DNA of 64,000 nt from Gemmatimonadetes bacterium 2013_60CM_65_52 (GCA_002215645.1 NGFI01000004.1:491244-555243), one strand, 5' to 3'; positions 24,721 to 33,933 are shown, counted from the first letter of the stretch. The notes: generated from the sequence alone by a model not told the origin. Numbers and translations: made by a program.

Positions 24721-26124
24721 TCAGGCGTGAATCATCCGTCCGAGCGAGTCGAGGGTAGCCTCGGCGATGGCCTCGGACAGCGTGGGGTGCGCGTGAATGG
24801 CGAGGTCGACTTCTTCGACGGTGAATTCGTTCGTCCGCGCGACGACGAGCTCATGGATCATCTCCGTGGCGTGCGCGCCGACGATGTGCGCGCCGAGGAT
24901 CTCTCCGTATTTCGCGCCGCGGATGATCTTGACGAATCCGTCGGTCTCGCCGGACGTGCGCGCGCGGCCGTTCGCGGAGAAGGGGAACTTGCCGACCTTG
25001 TAGTCGAGCTTCTTCTCCTTGCACGCCTGCTCGGTGAGGCCCACGGAGGCCACTTCCGGATGGCAGTAGGTGGCGCCGGGAACGTTCGAGTAGTCGAATA
25101 GGTGCGCGTGCTGTCCCGCGATCGTCTCTGCCGCGATGATGCCCTCGCGCTCGCCCTTGTGCGCGAGCATCGGCGGGCCGGCGACGTCGCCGATGGCATA
25201 GATGCCCTTGACGCTGGTCTCCATCTTCTCGCCGATGCGGATGAAACCGCGCTCCGTGAGCTGGATGCCCTGCTCCTTGAGCCCGATGTCCTCGACGTTG
25301 GGCGCGCGTCCAGCCGCGACGAGCACGATGTCGGCCTTGAGCTCCTTCTTCTCGCCTGCGGACTCGACCGTCATGGAGACGGAGTCCTTTCCGACCTTCA
25401 CGTTGGAGATCTTTGCGCCGGTAAGCACGTCGATCTTTCGCTTCTTGAAGGCACGCTCGACTTCCTTCGAGCAGTCGGTGTCCTCGACGGGGAGGATGTT
25501 CGGCAACACCTCGAGGAGAGAAACCTGCGAGCCGAACGCCGCGAAGACGTCGGCAAACTCGCAGCCCACCGCGCCTGCGCCGACGATGATGACGGACTTC
25601 GGCGCCTTCTCGAGGACAAGTGCCTCGTCGGACGAGATTACGGTCTTGCCATTCAGCTCGAGGCCGACCTGCGGAAGGCCCTTTACGCGCGAGCCGGTAG
25701 AGATGACGACGGCCTTCTTCGCATCGTACTTTTCTTCTTTTCCTTCCGCAGTCTTCACCGACACCGTGTTCTTGCCGGTCAGCTTGGCCGTCCCCTTGAT
25801 CCACGTGATCTTGTTCTTCTTGAAGAGGAACTCGACGCCCTTGGAATTCTGGGTGCTGACGCCGCGCGAGCGCTTCATGGCGACGCCGAAGTCGAGCTTC
25901 GCCTCGCCCACGTCCACGCCGAAGTCCTTCGCCTTCTTCACCTTCTCGGCGAGCGATGCCGCCTCGAGAAGGGCCTTGGCCGGAATGCAGCCCCAGAGGA
26001 CGCACGTGCCGCCGAGGCCTTCGCGCTCCACGACGGCGGTGTTGAGCCCCAACTGCGCGGCGCGGATGGCGCCGACATACCCGGCGGGACCGCCGCCGAG
26101 GAAGATGACATCGAATGAAGACAT
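24721..26124 (-). CDS. lpdA: Dihydrolipoamide dehydrogenase (E3)
   Basis: A 467-residue FAD disulfide oxidoreductase that reoxidises dihydrolipoamide with NAD+. The FAD site is LGGGPAGYVGAIRAAQLG, the redox pair is C41 and C46 in GGTCVLWGCIPAK, the NAD site is IIVGAGAVGCEFADVFAAFG, and the C-terminal catalytic dyad is HAHPTLSE. VLW inside the redox loop differs from the usual LNV/I, while the two Cys keep normal spacing. It serves PDH and probably also the glycine cleavage system encoded at 47-51 kb. It lies 39 bases after pdhC. Confidence 0.95.
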   Translation of the reverse strand: MSSFDVIFLGGGPAGYVGAIRAAQLGLNTAVVEREGLGGTCVLWGCIPAKALLEAASLAEKVKKAKDFGVDVGEAKLDFGVAMKRSRGVSTQNSKGVEFLFKKNKITWIKGTAKLTGKNTVSVKTAEGKEEKYDAKKAVVISTGSRVKGLPQVGLELNGKTVISSDEALVLEKAPKSVIIVGAGAVGCEFADVFAAFGSQVSLLEVLPNILPVEDTDCSKEVERAFKKRKIDVLTGAKISNVKVGKDSVSMTVESAGEKKELKADIVLVAAGRAPNVEDIGLKEQGIQLTERGFIRIGEKMETSVKGIYAIGDVAGPPMLAHKGEREGIIAAETIAGQHAHLFDYSNVPGATYCHPEVASVGLTEQACKEKKLDYKVGKFPFSANGRARTSGETDGFVKIIRGAKYGEILGAHIVGAHATEMIHELVVARTNEFTVEEVDLAIHAHPTLSEAIAEATLDSLGRMIHA

Positions 26125-26163
26125 GGCGGAGAAAATGTTAGAGCGATCGAGCGGTCATGTGTC

Positions 26164-27456
26164 TCAGTACACGAGCATCAGCGGGTTTTCAACCAGGCGC
26201 CCCAGCGTCTGGAGGAATTTCGCGCCGACGGCGCCGTCGATGACGCGGTGATCGCAGCTCATGGTGACGCGGACACGATTGCGAATGACGGTCTCTCCCT
26301 TCACGACCACGAGCTTTTCCTCGCTCCGGCCGATGGCGATGATGCCGGCCTCGGGCGGATTGATGATGGCGGTGAACTGGTCGATGCCGAACATGCCGAG
26401 GTTGCTCACGGAGAACGTCGAGCCGGTGAACTCCTCCGGCTTGAGCTTCCGTTCGCGCGCGCGCTTCGCGAGCTCCTTGGCGTCCCTCGAGATCTCGCTC
26501 AGGCGCTTGCCGTCGGCGTCCCAGATGACAGGGACGATGAGTCCATCGTCCGTCGCCACTGCCATGCCGAGGTGCACGCGGTTGAAGTAGCGGATGTGAT
26601 CGCCACCCCAGTGCGCGTTGACCTCCGGATGCTGCGACAGGGCGACGGCGATTGCCTTGAGCAGAACGTCGTTCACCGAGACCTTGAACTCCGGTCCCAT
26701 CTCGGTCATGGCCGCGCGCATCTCCATTACGCGCGTGAGGTCGAACTCCGCGGTGAGATAGAAGGTCGGAATGGGTCCGATGGACTCGGCAAGCCGCTTG
26801 GCGATGACCTTGCGAATGTTGGTGAGCGGAACGTCGGTGAAGTCGCCCTCGGCCTTCAGTGCGCTCGGCTGACGGGTTTGCGCGGCGGGAGCTGCGGTCG
26901 CCGCCGCTTCGATGTCCCGTTTGATGATCCGACCGTTTGGCCCGGATCCTTGCACGGAACCGAGATCGAGTCCGCGCTCCGTAGCCATGCGCCGCGCGAG
27001 CGGTGACGATCGCGTCGGTCCGGAGGGTGCCGCGGGTGTCGGTGGCGCCGCAGGCGTCGGCTTGGCGGGAGCGGCAGGAGCAACAGGTGCTTGAGGCGCC
27101 GGGGCCGGCGGAGGCGCTGACGGTGCGGGCGGAGCCGAGGGTGCCGGAGCGGCGGACGGAGCTGGTGCCGCCGCGGCGGGTGCTGATGCACTCGCGACGA
27201 GCGAATCGATGTTCTCGTCCGCCGCCGCGATTACGCCAACGAGCGTACCGACCGGCACCGAATCGCCCTCGTTGACGAGCCGCTTGCGAAGCACCCCGTC
27301 GCCGCGTGCGACGAGCTCCATGATGGCCTTGTCCGTCTCGACTTCGCCGAGCGGCTCGCCACTCTTTACGGCGTCGCCCTCGTTCTTGAGCCACTTGACC
27401 AGCTTTCCCTCCTCCATCGTGGGGGAAAGCGCTTCCATGAAGACTTTGGTTGCCAT
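26164..27456 (-). CDS. pdhC: Pyruvate dehydrogenase E2, dihydrolipoamide acetyltransferase
   Basis: A 430-residue E2. It has one N-terminal lipoyl domain with the modified Lys in VETDKAIME (near residue 43), a long Ala/Pro linker (about residues 85-140), a peripheral-subunit-binding domain ([27 protein letters not shown], about 150-185) and the catalytic core ending in [13 protein letters not shown] with the His and Asp of the acetyltransferase site. The E1 genes are directly upstream and E3 downstream. The lipoyl domain is the substrate of LipB and LipA from this operon. Starts at ATG 27456. Confidence 0.95.
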   Translation of the reverse strand: MATKVFMEALSPTMEEGKLVKWLKNEGDAVKSGEPLGEVETDKAIMELVARGDGVLRKRLVNEGDSVPVGTLVGVIAAADENIDSLVASASAPAAAAPAPSAAPAPSAPPAPSAPPPAPAPQAPVAPAAPAKPTPAAPPTPAAPSGPTRSSPLARRMATERGLDLGSVQGSGPNGRIIKRDIEAAATAAPAAQTRQPSALKAEGDFTDVPLTNIRKVIAKRLAESIGPIPTFYLTAEFDLTRVMEMRAAMTEMGPEFKVSVNDVLLKAIAVALSQHPEVNAHWGGDHIRYFNRVHLGMAVATDDGLIVPVIWDADGKRLSEISRDAKELAKRARERKLKPEEFTGSTFSVSNLGMFGIDQFTAIINPPEAGIIAIGRSEEKLVVVKGETVIRNRVRVTMSCDHRVIDGAVGAKFLQTLGRLVENPLMLVY

Positions 27457-27469
27457 GGTGTGATTCGGC

Positions 27470-28450
27470 TCAGTCGAGATACATGACTTTACGGACGGCC
27501 GCGATTGTCTTCGGCAGGTCCGGTTTCGCGGCCTTCTCGAGGCTCTTGGTGTACGGCATCGGGACGTCTGCCTGATGGACGCGGATTACCGGCGCATCGA
27601 GGCTGTCGAAGCACTCGCGCTGGATATGGTCCACGACCTGTGCGCCGACGCCGCAGACCTCCCATCCTTCCTCGAGCACGACCGCCCGGTTCGTCTTGCG
27701 CACGGACGTGGTGATGGCCTCGACGTCCATCGGCCTGATGGTTCGCAGGTCAACGACGTCAATGGCGATTCCATCCTTCGCGAGCTGATCGGCCGCCTGC
27801 ATGGCCACGAGCACCATCTTGCCGTGCGTGATGATGGAGCAGGCGTCGCCCTCGCGCTTCAGGTCCGCCTTGCCGAGCGGAATGATGTACTCCTCGTCGG
27901 GGACGTCGCCCTTGGTGTTGTAGAGCATCTCGCCCTCGAGGAAGCACACCGGGTTGTCGTCGCGGATGGCGCTCTTGAGCAGGCCCTTGGCATCGTACGG
28001 CGTGCCCGGCGCGACGACCTTCAGTCCGGGGATGTGCGCGAGCCAGGACTCCCATGCCTGCGAATGCTGCGCGGAGAGCTGGAGCGCCGCGCCGTTCGGA
28101 CCGCGGAAGACGATAGGGATCTTGTACTGGCCGCCGGACATGTAGAGCATCTTGGCCGCGGCATTCACGACCTGGTCGAGCGCGAGAAGCGCGAAGTTCC
28201 AGGTCATGAACTCGATGACGGGACGCAGGCCGACCATCGCGGCGCCGACGCCCACGCCGGCAAATCCGAGCTCGGTGATGGGCGTGTCCACGACACGCAT
28301 CTCGCCGAACTCCTGAAGGAAGCCCTTGGAGACCTTGTACGCGCCATTGTAGACGCCGACTTCCTCGCCCATGAGGAAGACGCGGTCGTCGCGCTGCATC
28401 TCCTCGCGGATGGCGGCGCCGAGGGCATCTCTGTATGTGACTACAGGCAT
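27470..28450 (-). CDS. pdhB: Pyruvate dehydrogenase E1 component, beta subunit
   Basis: A 326-residue E1 beta that pairs with the E1 alpha encoded upstream to decarboxylate pyruvate with thiamine diphosphate. Typical blocks are [58 protein letters not shown] and [10 protein letters not shown]. The ATG at 28450 is preceded not by a ribosome-binding site but by four tandem 8-nt repeats (28452-28486), so initiation may depend on coupling or on another feature. The gap to pdhA is 64 bases. Confidence 0.94.
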   Translation of the reverse strand: MPVVTYRDALGAAIREEMQRDDRVFLMGEEVGVYNGAYKVSKGFLQEFGEMRVVDTPITELGFAGVGVGAAMVGLRPVIEFMTWNFALLALDQVVNAAAKMLYMSGGQYKIPIVFRGPNGAALQLSAQHSQAWESWLAHIPGLKVVAPGTPYDAKGLLKSAIRDDNPVCFLEGEMLYNTKGDVPDEEYIIPLGKADLKREGDACSIITHGKMVLVAMQAADQLAKDGIAIDVVDLRTIRPMDVEAITTSVRKTNRAVVLEEGWEVCGVGAQVVDHIQRECFDSLDAPVIRVHQADVPMPYTKSLEKAAKPDLPKTIAAVRKVMYLD

Positions 28451-28451
28451 A

Positions 28452-28486
28452 CGGTAGGACGGTAGGACGGTAGGTCGGTAGGCCGG
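28452..28486. repeat. Four tandem 8-nt repeats just before pdhB
   Basis: The units cggtagga, cggtagga, cggtaggt and cggtaggc follow one another from 28452 and end in cgg. They lie 1 base before the pdhB start codon on the minus strand, in the place of a ribosome-binding site. The unit is close to the TAGGACAG motif found at stop codons elsewhere in the window. A repeat-number change would alter the pdhA-pdhB spacing. Confidence 0.85.
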
Positions 28487-28514
28487 AGAACAAGAGCCAG
28501 AACAGTCATCGTTT

Positions 28515-29519
28515 TCAGGTGGTGGTATCGACGTAAACGTCCTCGTACAACGCCTCGAGGGGCAGCTCGGGGGAGGCGTCGGCGAAATCCCAGGCGTCCT
28601 GCACGACGGCCTTGATGTCCGCGTCCATCTTCTGCAACTGCTCTTCGTTGAGCGTGCCGTCTTTTTCCATCTTCGCGCGCAGGAGCGAGATGGGATCGCG
28701 CTTCATGTACTCCTCGAGCTCGGCCTTGGTGCGATAGGTGCCGCTCACGGCGTCGGACATCGAGTGCCCCATGAAGCGGTAGGTGCGAACCTCGAGCAGC
28801 GTGGGCTGCTGTTCCTTGCGGGCGCGCTCCACGGCTTCGCCGACGGCCTGGCGCACGGCGAAGATGTCCTGCCCGTCGCACTGCTGGCGCGCCATGTTGT
28901 ACGCCGCACCGCGCTCGTAGATGTCATGAATGGCCGACGCGCGCTCGAGCGACGTGCCCATGCCGTAGCGGTTGTTCTCGATGATGAACACGCACGGCAG
29001 CTTCCAGAGGGCGGCCATGTTGAGCGCCTCGTGGAATGCGCCGGTGTTCACGACGGACTCGCCCATGAAGCACACGATGACCTGGTCGCCGCCGCGGTAC
29101 TTGATGGCGAATCCGACACCGGTGGCGAGCGGCACGTGGCCGCCGACGATGCCGTGTCCGCCCAGGAAGTTGGTGTTCTGGTCGAACAGGTGCATCGAGC
29201 CGCCCTTGCCGCGCGAGCACCCATCCTGACGCCCGAACAGCTCGGCCATGACCGAGCGGGACGAGATGCCGCGGGCAAGCGCCTGGCCGTGATCGCGATA
29301 CGTGGTAATGATGTAGTCGTCGGCGCGGAGCATGCTCAGCGTGCCAGTGCTCACCGCCTCCTGGCCGATGTACAGGTGGCAGAACCCGCCGATCTTGCCG
29401 AGCGCGTACGCCTCGGCAACGCGCTCCTCGAAGCGGCGCTGGAGGAGCATGGAGTGCAGCAGCTCCGCGTCGTTGGCGGAGGATTTTGTTTCAGCGTCGG
29501 ACTTTTTCTTCGAGACCAT
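28515..29519 (-). CDS. pdhA: Pyruvate dehydrogenase E1 component, alpha subunit
   Basis: A 334-residue E1 alpha. The thiamine-diphosphate region is clear (GGHGIVGGHVPLATGVGFA, then GAFHEALNMAALWKLP and IIENNRYGMGT), and the phosphorylation-loop-like MGHSMSDAVSGTYR is present. The Mg-binding GDG is instead GES (FMGESVV), an Asp-to-Glu change that keeps the charge. The first 20 residues are Lys/Ser-rich and likely disordered. The start is ATG 29519, 39 bases after lipA. With PdhB it forms the alpha2-beta2 E1 that feeds acetyl groups to PdhC. Confidence 0.93.
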   Translation of the reverse strand: MVSKKKSDAETKSSANDAELLHSMLLQRRFEERVAEAYALGKIGGFCHLYIGQEAVSTGTLSMLRADDYIITTYRDHGQALARGISSRSVMAELFGRQDGCSRGKGGSMHLFDQNTNFLGGHGIVGGHVPLATGVGFAIKYRGGDQVIVCFMGESVVNTGAFHEALNMAALWKLPCVFIIENNRYGMGTSLERASAIHDIYERGAAYNMARQQCDGQDIFAVRQAVGEAVERARKEQQPTLLEVRTYRFMGHSMSDAVSGTYRTKAELEEYMKRDPISLLRAKMEKDGTLNEEQLQKMDADIKAVVQDAWDFADASPELPLEALYEDVYVDTTT

Positions 29520-29558
29520 AACGGACGGTGAATGGCGAACGGTTAAGACTGCACTGGC

Positions 29559-30467
29559 CTAAACGCCGGCGGCCTGGACCTGCTCCCAGGCGTGATAGCT
29601 GGAGCGCACCAGCGGGCCGCTCTCGACGTGCCGGAATCCCAACTCCATGCCGATCTCGCGGAACTGGCGGAACTCGTCAGGCGTGACGTAACGATCGAGC
29701 GCGATGTGGCCGTCGGACGGCCGGAGGTACTGGCCAAGGGTGAGGATGTCGACGTCCACCTTGCGGAGGTCCTTCATGACCTCCACGACTTCCTCGTTCG
29801 TCTCGCCCATGCCGAGGATGATTCCGGTCTTGGTCGGGATGTGCGGCGCAAGGCGCTTGGACGTGGTGAAGATGTTCATCACGCGCTCGTAGCGTCCGCC
29901 GGGCCGGCAGCGCTTGTAAAGGCGCGGGACGGTTTCCGTGTTGTGGTTGTAGATGTCGGGCTCCGCCTCGAGCACTTCGCGAATCGACGCCTCGCGCCCC
30001 TGGAAGTCGGGAACGAGCACTTCGACGGAGGTCTCCGGACTCCGCAGCTTGATCTGGCGGATGGTCTCTGCGAAGGCCCAGGCGCCGAAGTCGGGGAGGT
30101 CGTCGCGATCCACCGAGGTAAGGACCACGTGCTGGAGCGCCATCGTCGCCGCGGCCTCCGCGACGCGGTCCGGCTCGGATGGGTCGAACTTGGGCGGACG
30201 TCCATGCGCGACGGCGCAGTAGGCACAATTGCGCGTGCAGACGTCGCCCAGGATCATGAACGTGGCGGTGCCATGCTCCCAGCACTCGCCGACATTGGGA
30301 CAATGGGCCTCCTCACAGACGGTGTGGAGGTCGAGGTCGCGCATGAGCTGCTTCAGCCGGAGGTAGCCGGGCCCGCCGGGAGCCCTGACCTTGAGCCAGG
30401 ACGGCTTCCGCTCGGGGAGCGCGGGCGCCTGGTGGCGACCCATGATCTGGTAGAGAGTTTCGCTCAT
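29559..30467 (-). CDS. lipA: Lipoyl synthase (radical SAM)
   Basis: A 302-residue LipA that inserts two sulfurs into protein-bound octanoyl groups. The auxiliary cluster ligands are in CEEAHCPNVGEC, the radical-SAM cluster is CTRNCAYC, and the C-terminal RSSYHA supplies the conserved Ser ligand. I chose ATG 30467 (MSETLYQIMG) because the frame upstream to 30536 adds residues not seen in the family. It opens the lipA-pdhA-pdhB-pdhC-lpd-lipB cluster, so lipoate assembly and its main target are made together. The 148 bases between it and thiO could hold the promoter; I see no clear consensus. Confidence 0.95.
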   Translation of the reverse strand: MSETLYQIMGRHQAPALPERKPSWLKVRAPGGPGYLRLKQLMRDLDLHTVCEEAHCPNVGECWEHGTATFMILGDVCTRNCAYCAVAHGRPPKFDPSEPDRVAEAAATMALQHVVLTSVDRDDLPDFGAWAFAETIRQIKLRSPETSVEVLVPDFQGREASIREVLEAEPDIYNHNTETVPRLYKRCRPGGRYERVMNIFTTSKRLAPHIPTKTGIILGMGETNEEVVEVMKDLRKVDVDILTLGQYLRPSDGHIALDRYVTPDEFRQFREIGMELGFRHVESGPLVRSSYHAWEQVQAAGV

Positions 30468-30589
30468 GACGGCCGGTAAAGCGGTGGAATCGGTGGGGGT
30501 GAGTGCATTTCCGAACCCCGCGCCGGTGCCGCGCAACCCATTGCAGATGCGGAAGGTAGCGGGGGTGTGCGCAAGAGGAAAGTGGACGT

Positions 30590-30618
30590 TAACCCTCTAA
30601 AACTCACTTCGAGGGTTA
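30590..30618 (-). other. Hairpin at the thiO stop codon
   Basis: An 8-bp perfect stem (30590-30597 taaccctc with 30611-30618 gagggtta) and 13-nt loop covers the thiO TAA stop on the minus strand. There is no T-tract, so it is a weak or factor-assisted terminator at best, or an RNA-stabilising hairpin. Confidence 0.4.
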
Positions 30619-31689
30619 GTATCCATCGAAGCGGTTGACGCCGAAGGAATCGATCGACTTCCAGGTGCGTTCCGCGACGAGGCCGGCCGCGATACGCTCG
30701 GCCGCCCATGGCGCGAAGAGGATGCCGTTTCGGGAGAAACCGGCTGCGTAAACGAGCGACGGGCACGCTGGATCGGGGCCGAGAATGGGCATTCCATCGG
30801 GCGACACAGGGCGAAGACCGGCCCAGTGCGACAACACGGGAGCGGCAACGAGTGCTGGCGCGGCACGTCGCACGACGTCGAGAAGCCACTCTCGGCCAGC
30901 GGCCGAGATGTCGCAGGCTAGCCCGGTGTTCTCGCTCGTCGCGCCGACGATCAGTGCATTGCCGCGAGGGACGAGATAGCCGCCGGCAGGAGCATATGCG
31001 ACGTGGTGGAGCTCATTCGTCCCCAGACTCAACAACTGGCCCATGACGGGGCGCACAGGCAGGCGGCGTGGCAGGCCCGAGATTGCATCCGTCCAGCTTC
31101 CCGCCGCCAGCACGATCCAGGGTGCGGAATGTCGCACACTGCTGGCGCAGACGACCCGTGGCGTTTGCGAGAGCTCGATTGAAACAACCGTGTCCACGAC
31201 GCGACTGACATTGGCTGCCGCCTCGACCGCGGAATTCAGGGCGGACATGAGCGCAATGGTGTCCACGGCACCGTCACGTGGATGCAGCACTGCGCCTGCA
31301 TTCTGGCGAAGAGCCGGTTCGAGCGCGGCCAACTCCGAGGCGGAGAGTCGAGTGGCCGCGGGCGAACGTGCCACGAGCTCCTGGAGCACCCGATCGTCTT
31401 CCGCGAGCTCCAGAATGCCACGCCGGTCGAGCGGCACGTCCCAGCCACCGAGGTCGCGCAGCCTCTCGAGATAGCCGGGATAGAAGTCGCGCGCCGCGAC
31501 GGCGTGCTCGCGGGCGGCTGAAGGCAGTCCCTCGATCGATGGCGCGAGCAACCCGGCGGCGGCGCGGGAGGCGGCACCGGGCCGCGGTACGTCGATCACG
31601 ATGACGCGAAGTCCGCGATCTGCCGCGGCGAGCGCGGTCGTCAGCCCGGCGATTCCGCCGCCGATGACGACGAGATCCGCGGAGGTCAT
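30616..31689 (-). CDS. thiO: FAD-dependent oxidase, ThiO (glycine oxidase) type
   Basis: A 357-residue DAO-family flavoprotein. The FAD dinucleotide motif VVIGGGIAGLTTALAAADRG is at the N-terminus, followed by PGAASRAAAGLLAP, and the C-terminal GLRPVSPDGMPILGP with YAAGFSRNGILFAP is typical of ThiO. ThiO oxidises glycine to the imine for the thiazole of thiamine. That would fit PDH's need for thiamine diphosphate, encoded just downstream, but other D-amino acid or sarcosine-type oxidases share these motifs. No other thi genes and no TPP riboswitch were seen. Confidence 0.8.
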   Translation of the reverse strand: MTSADLVVIGGGIAGLTTALAAADRGLRVIVIDVPRPGAASRAAAGLLAPSIEGLPSAAREHAVAARDFYPGYLERLRDLGGWDVPLDRRGILELAEDDRVLQELVARSPAATRLSASELAALEPALRQNAGAVLHPRDGAVDTIALMSALNSAVEAAANVSRVVDTVVSIELSQTPRVVCASSVRHSAPWIVLAAGSWTDAISGLPRRLPVRPVMGQLLSLGTNELHHVAYAPAGGYLVPRGNALIVGATSENTGLACDISAAGREWLLDVVRRAAPALVAAPVLSHWAGLRPVSPDGMPILGPDPACPSLVYAAGFSRNGILFAPWAAERIAAGLVAERTWKSIDSFGVNRFDGY

Positions 31690-31847
31690 GACGGGCTTGG
31701 GGCTCGGCTCAGGATCTTGCGACGCGACCGGTCACGTCGCCAATGTGTGCGTAGCCGGCACCCGCTTGGGCGGCGCGGCGTGGAAATGATGAAACCGCCT
31801 CGTGAATCCAGCGTAGGGAACTCAGACCCGCACACAGAGACAGCACC

Positions 31848-32072
31848 ATGCTCCGCACCATCTTCATGATCGGCTCGTCCGCGCTGGCGGGGCTCTTCGT
31901 CCTCAAGCTGGTCTTTGGCGTGATCGTCGTCGGCTTCGGCATTCTGGGCTGGCTCTTCGGCCTGGCGATCAAGGCGGTCATCTTCGGAGCGCTGGTCTAT
32001 CTCGCCATCAGGATCTTCAGCCCGGACACCGCGAGAGGGCTGCGCGAGAAGTTCTCCGGCAAGCGGTACTAA
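31848..32072 (+). CDS. Small two-helix membrane protein
   Basis: A 74-residue protein with two hydrophobic stretches (SSALAGLFVLKLVFGVIVVGF and an ILGWLFGLAIKAVIFGALVY segment) and a basic cytoplasmic-type tail ending REKFSGKRY. No family recognised. It starts at ATG 31848 in the divergent gap with thiO and ends 28 bases before a long inverted repeat. Protein-like composition and an intact frame support it; the function is unknown. Confidence 0.6.
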   Translation: MLRTIFMIGSSALAGLFVLKLVFGVIVVGFGILGWLFGLAIKAVIFGALVYLAIRIFSPDTARGLREKFSGKRY

Positions 32073-32099
32073 GCGCGGAGCGAAAAACAGTATTAAGGA

Positions 32100-32170
32100 C
32101 AGTACCCGGTATCCGGCACTCGGTAGTAAGGACCGGGTACCGACTACGGAGTGCCGGATACCGGATACTG
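32100..32170. repeat. Inverted repeat with 27-nt arms
   Basis: The arms 32100-32126 and 32144-32170 match at about 25 of 27 positions around a 17-nt loop; the core is ccggtatccggcactc facing its complement. It lies between converging genes, but the right arm also encodes the last codons and TAG stop (32144-32146) of the deoxyhypusine-synthase-like gene. No T-tract follows, so it is not a classical terminator. Confidence 0.88.
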
Positions 32171-33115
32171 GTTTTCACTACTGCGGTTGGTCAATTCCTC
32201 GACGACGGCCCACGCCAAGAGAGGCACCATGATCTCGTGGTGCCCGGTAATCTCGTAGCCCTTGCCGCTCTGCAGCGTGGGACGCTGCACGACGTTCATG
32301 CGCGGGCGGTAGTGGCGCTGCATGTCGAGATCGACCGTCGTGAAGTGCTGGGGCCGGCCCGCATTCAGGTTGCGCGCGATGGTGAGGGCCTTGAGGAACA
32401 CCTCGGGCATGATCACCGCGCTGCCGAGATTGAGCACGACACCGCCGTCGTCGATCGATACGAGCGAGTGCGCCAGCCGGCGAAAGTCGCGGTGGCTCGT
32501 GTCGCCTATGGCGGCTCCGTTTGCAGCGGGATGCTGATGGATGATCTCGGCGCCGAGCGCCGCGTGGACCGTTGCGGGCACGCCGAGGGTGTACGCGGCG
32601 AGCAGGATGGAGAGCTCCGGATTTGCGAGGGCCGGCGTGCTCTCGAGCGCGGCGCCGAGTGTCTCTCCCATGCCTCGCTGATCCTTCATGCCCTGCACGA
32701 ACGCCGCGTTCATTTCGCGCCCCGTCTCGTCCGCCATGCCGAACGTGCCGTGCTCGAGGCCGGCGGCGACATCCTCGGACGTCGCGCCGAAGCGTGCGAC
32801 CTCGAAGTCGTGAATCGCGGCTGATCCATTCATGGCGACGTGGGTCGCCACGCCGCGGCGCATGAGATCGATGAGCACGGGTGCGAGCCCGGTCTTCACG
32901 ATATGTCCGCCGAGCATGAGCACGACGCCGCGGCGCCGGCGCGCTGCTGCGGCGATGGCCGCGACCACCGCCCTGAAGTCGCGCGCGACGAGGACGTCGG
33001 GTAACGCGCTCAGAAATGCGGCGAAGGAGCGGTCGTCTCCGGGCGGATGCGCGAAATCGCCGGCGCTCACCTTGTTGTGGCGCACGGCGACGGGGACGGT
33101 TCGCACGGCCTGCAA
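32144..33115 (-). CDS. Deoxyhypusine-synthase-like protein of unknown function
   Basis: A 323-residue protein with a Rossmann-type opening (GVVLMLGGHIVKTGLAPVLI) and the block VAMNGSAAIHDFEVARFG, both reminiscent of deoxyhypusine synthase, where the pattern is an NAD- and spermidine-binding core. The catalytic Lys region of true synthases is not obvious, and bacteria lack eIF5A, so a homospermidine-type or unrelated role is likelier. The TTG at 33115 has GAGG five bases upstream; a GTG three codons on is the alternative. The C-terminus QYPVSGTP is written by the inverted repeat at 32144-32170, so the natural end may have been replaced. It follows the DUF3108 gene by 38 bases. Confidence 0.5.
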   Translation of the reverse strand: MQAVRTVPVAVRHNKVSAGDFAHPPGDDRSFAAFLSALPDVLVARDFRAVVAAIAAAARRRRGVVLMLGGHIVKTGLAPVLIDLMRRGVATHVAMNGSAAIHDFEVARFGATSEDVAAGLEHGTFGMADETGREMNAAFVQGMKDQRGMGETLGAALESTPALANPELSILLAAYTLGVPATVHAALGAEIIHQHPAANGAAIGDTSHRDFRRLAHSLVSIDDGGVVLNLGSAVIMPEVFLKALTIARNLNAGRPQHFTTVDLDMQRHYRPRMNVVQRPTLQSGKGYEITGHHEIMVPLLAWAVVEELTNRSSENQYPVSGTP

Positions 33116-33153
33116 GTCCGCCTCGGGGAAGAGGCGGGCGGGTGCGGGCGTGT

Positions 33154-33933
33154 CTATGGGCTGGCGGTCGCGGCCGCCGTCGCTGGTCGGTACGATGTGA
33201 GAAAGAGGTTGATGGAACCGAACGAGAGACCCGATTTCATCTGCAGCATGATGCGGTTCCTGTCGTCCGAAAGCCAGACCTCCGCCCGGCCGTTCTCGCT
33301 GAAGATGCCGGGCGTCTTGATGATGGGCTGTATGACGATGGCGTCGAACTCGCCGGCCGGCACGCTGATGCGTTCTTTGCGCAGCACACGGATGGTGACG
33401 GGATTGCGATCGGGCTTGAAGTAGCGGTTGAACGAATACGTCTCGCCGACGGCAAGCGGGATGGTGCGGATGAAGTACAGGAAGGCGGCGTCATCGAGTG
33501 GCTCGTGGACGCTCACCTCGGCGGTGTCGCCGTCCTCGATGAAGATGCCGCGCTCGGGGAAGAAGTTGTAGATGCGCTCGACGTCGCGGCGTCCTTCATT
33601 CTGGTCCTTGCGGAAGCGGAGCGAGTTGCCGGTGCGGCGGTCGATCCAGCTCTCGAACGTGTCATCGACGCGATAGAGAAACCGCACGCCACCGTGGAGC
33701 TCGAAGGTGGTGTGCCACGTGTCGCGGCCGCGGACGTCCTGAACGTCGGCGACCTCCATGAAGCCGTTGCCGACCTTGAGCTTGCCGAAGTACACGGTGT
33801 ACTCCATGCGCTCGCCCACGGCGTAGGGGACGGACGCTGGTCCGTCGCGCGCCGTCTGTGCGAGGAGCGGCGTGCCGGCAAGCAACAAAAAAGGTGCGGC
33901 GGCGCGCAAGGCGTGGCGCACGAAGAGAGTCAT
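33154..33933 (-). CDS. DUF3108 family exported protein
   Basis: A 259-residue protein with a cleavable signal (ALRAAAPFLLLAGTPLLAQ) and a DUF3108-type beta-rich domain, with PYAVGERMEYTVYFGKLKVG at its start and PAGEFDAIVIQPIIK and VWLSDDRNRIMLQMK near the end. The family is periplasmic and of unknown biochemistry; the fold resembles lipid- or LPS-handling proteins. The ATG at 33933 overlaps the glycosyltransferase stop (ATGA), so the two are translated together, hinting at a role with glycan or lipid at the envelope. Confidence 0.75.
   Translation of the reverse strand: MTLFVRHALRAAAPFLLLAGTPLLAQTARDGPASVPYAVGERMEYTVYFGKLKVGNGFMEVADVQDVRGRDTWHTTFELHGGVRFLYRVDDTFESWIDRRTGNSLRFRKDQNEGRRDVERIYNFFPERGIFIEDGDTAEVSVHEPLDDAAFLYFIRTIPLAVGETYSFNRYFKPDRNPVTIRVLRKERISVPAGEFDAIVIQPIIKTPGIFSENGRAEVWLSDDRNRIMLQMKSGLSFGSINLFLTSYRPATAAATASP

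Noticed and set aside
30468-30618. TPP riboswitch between thiO and lipA
   Set aside because: No thi-box sequence; only a small hairpin at the thiO stop.
32100-32170. Bidirectional intrinsic terminator
   Set aside because: The stem is strong, but neither side has a T-tract and one arm is coding.
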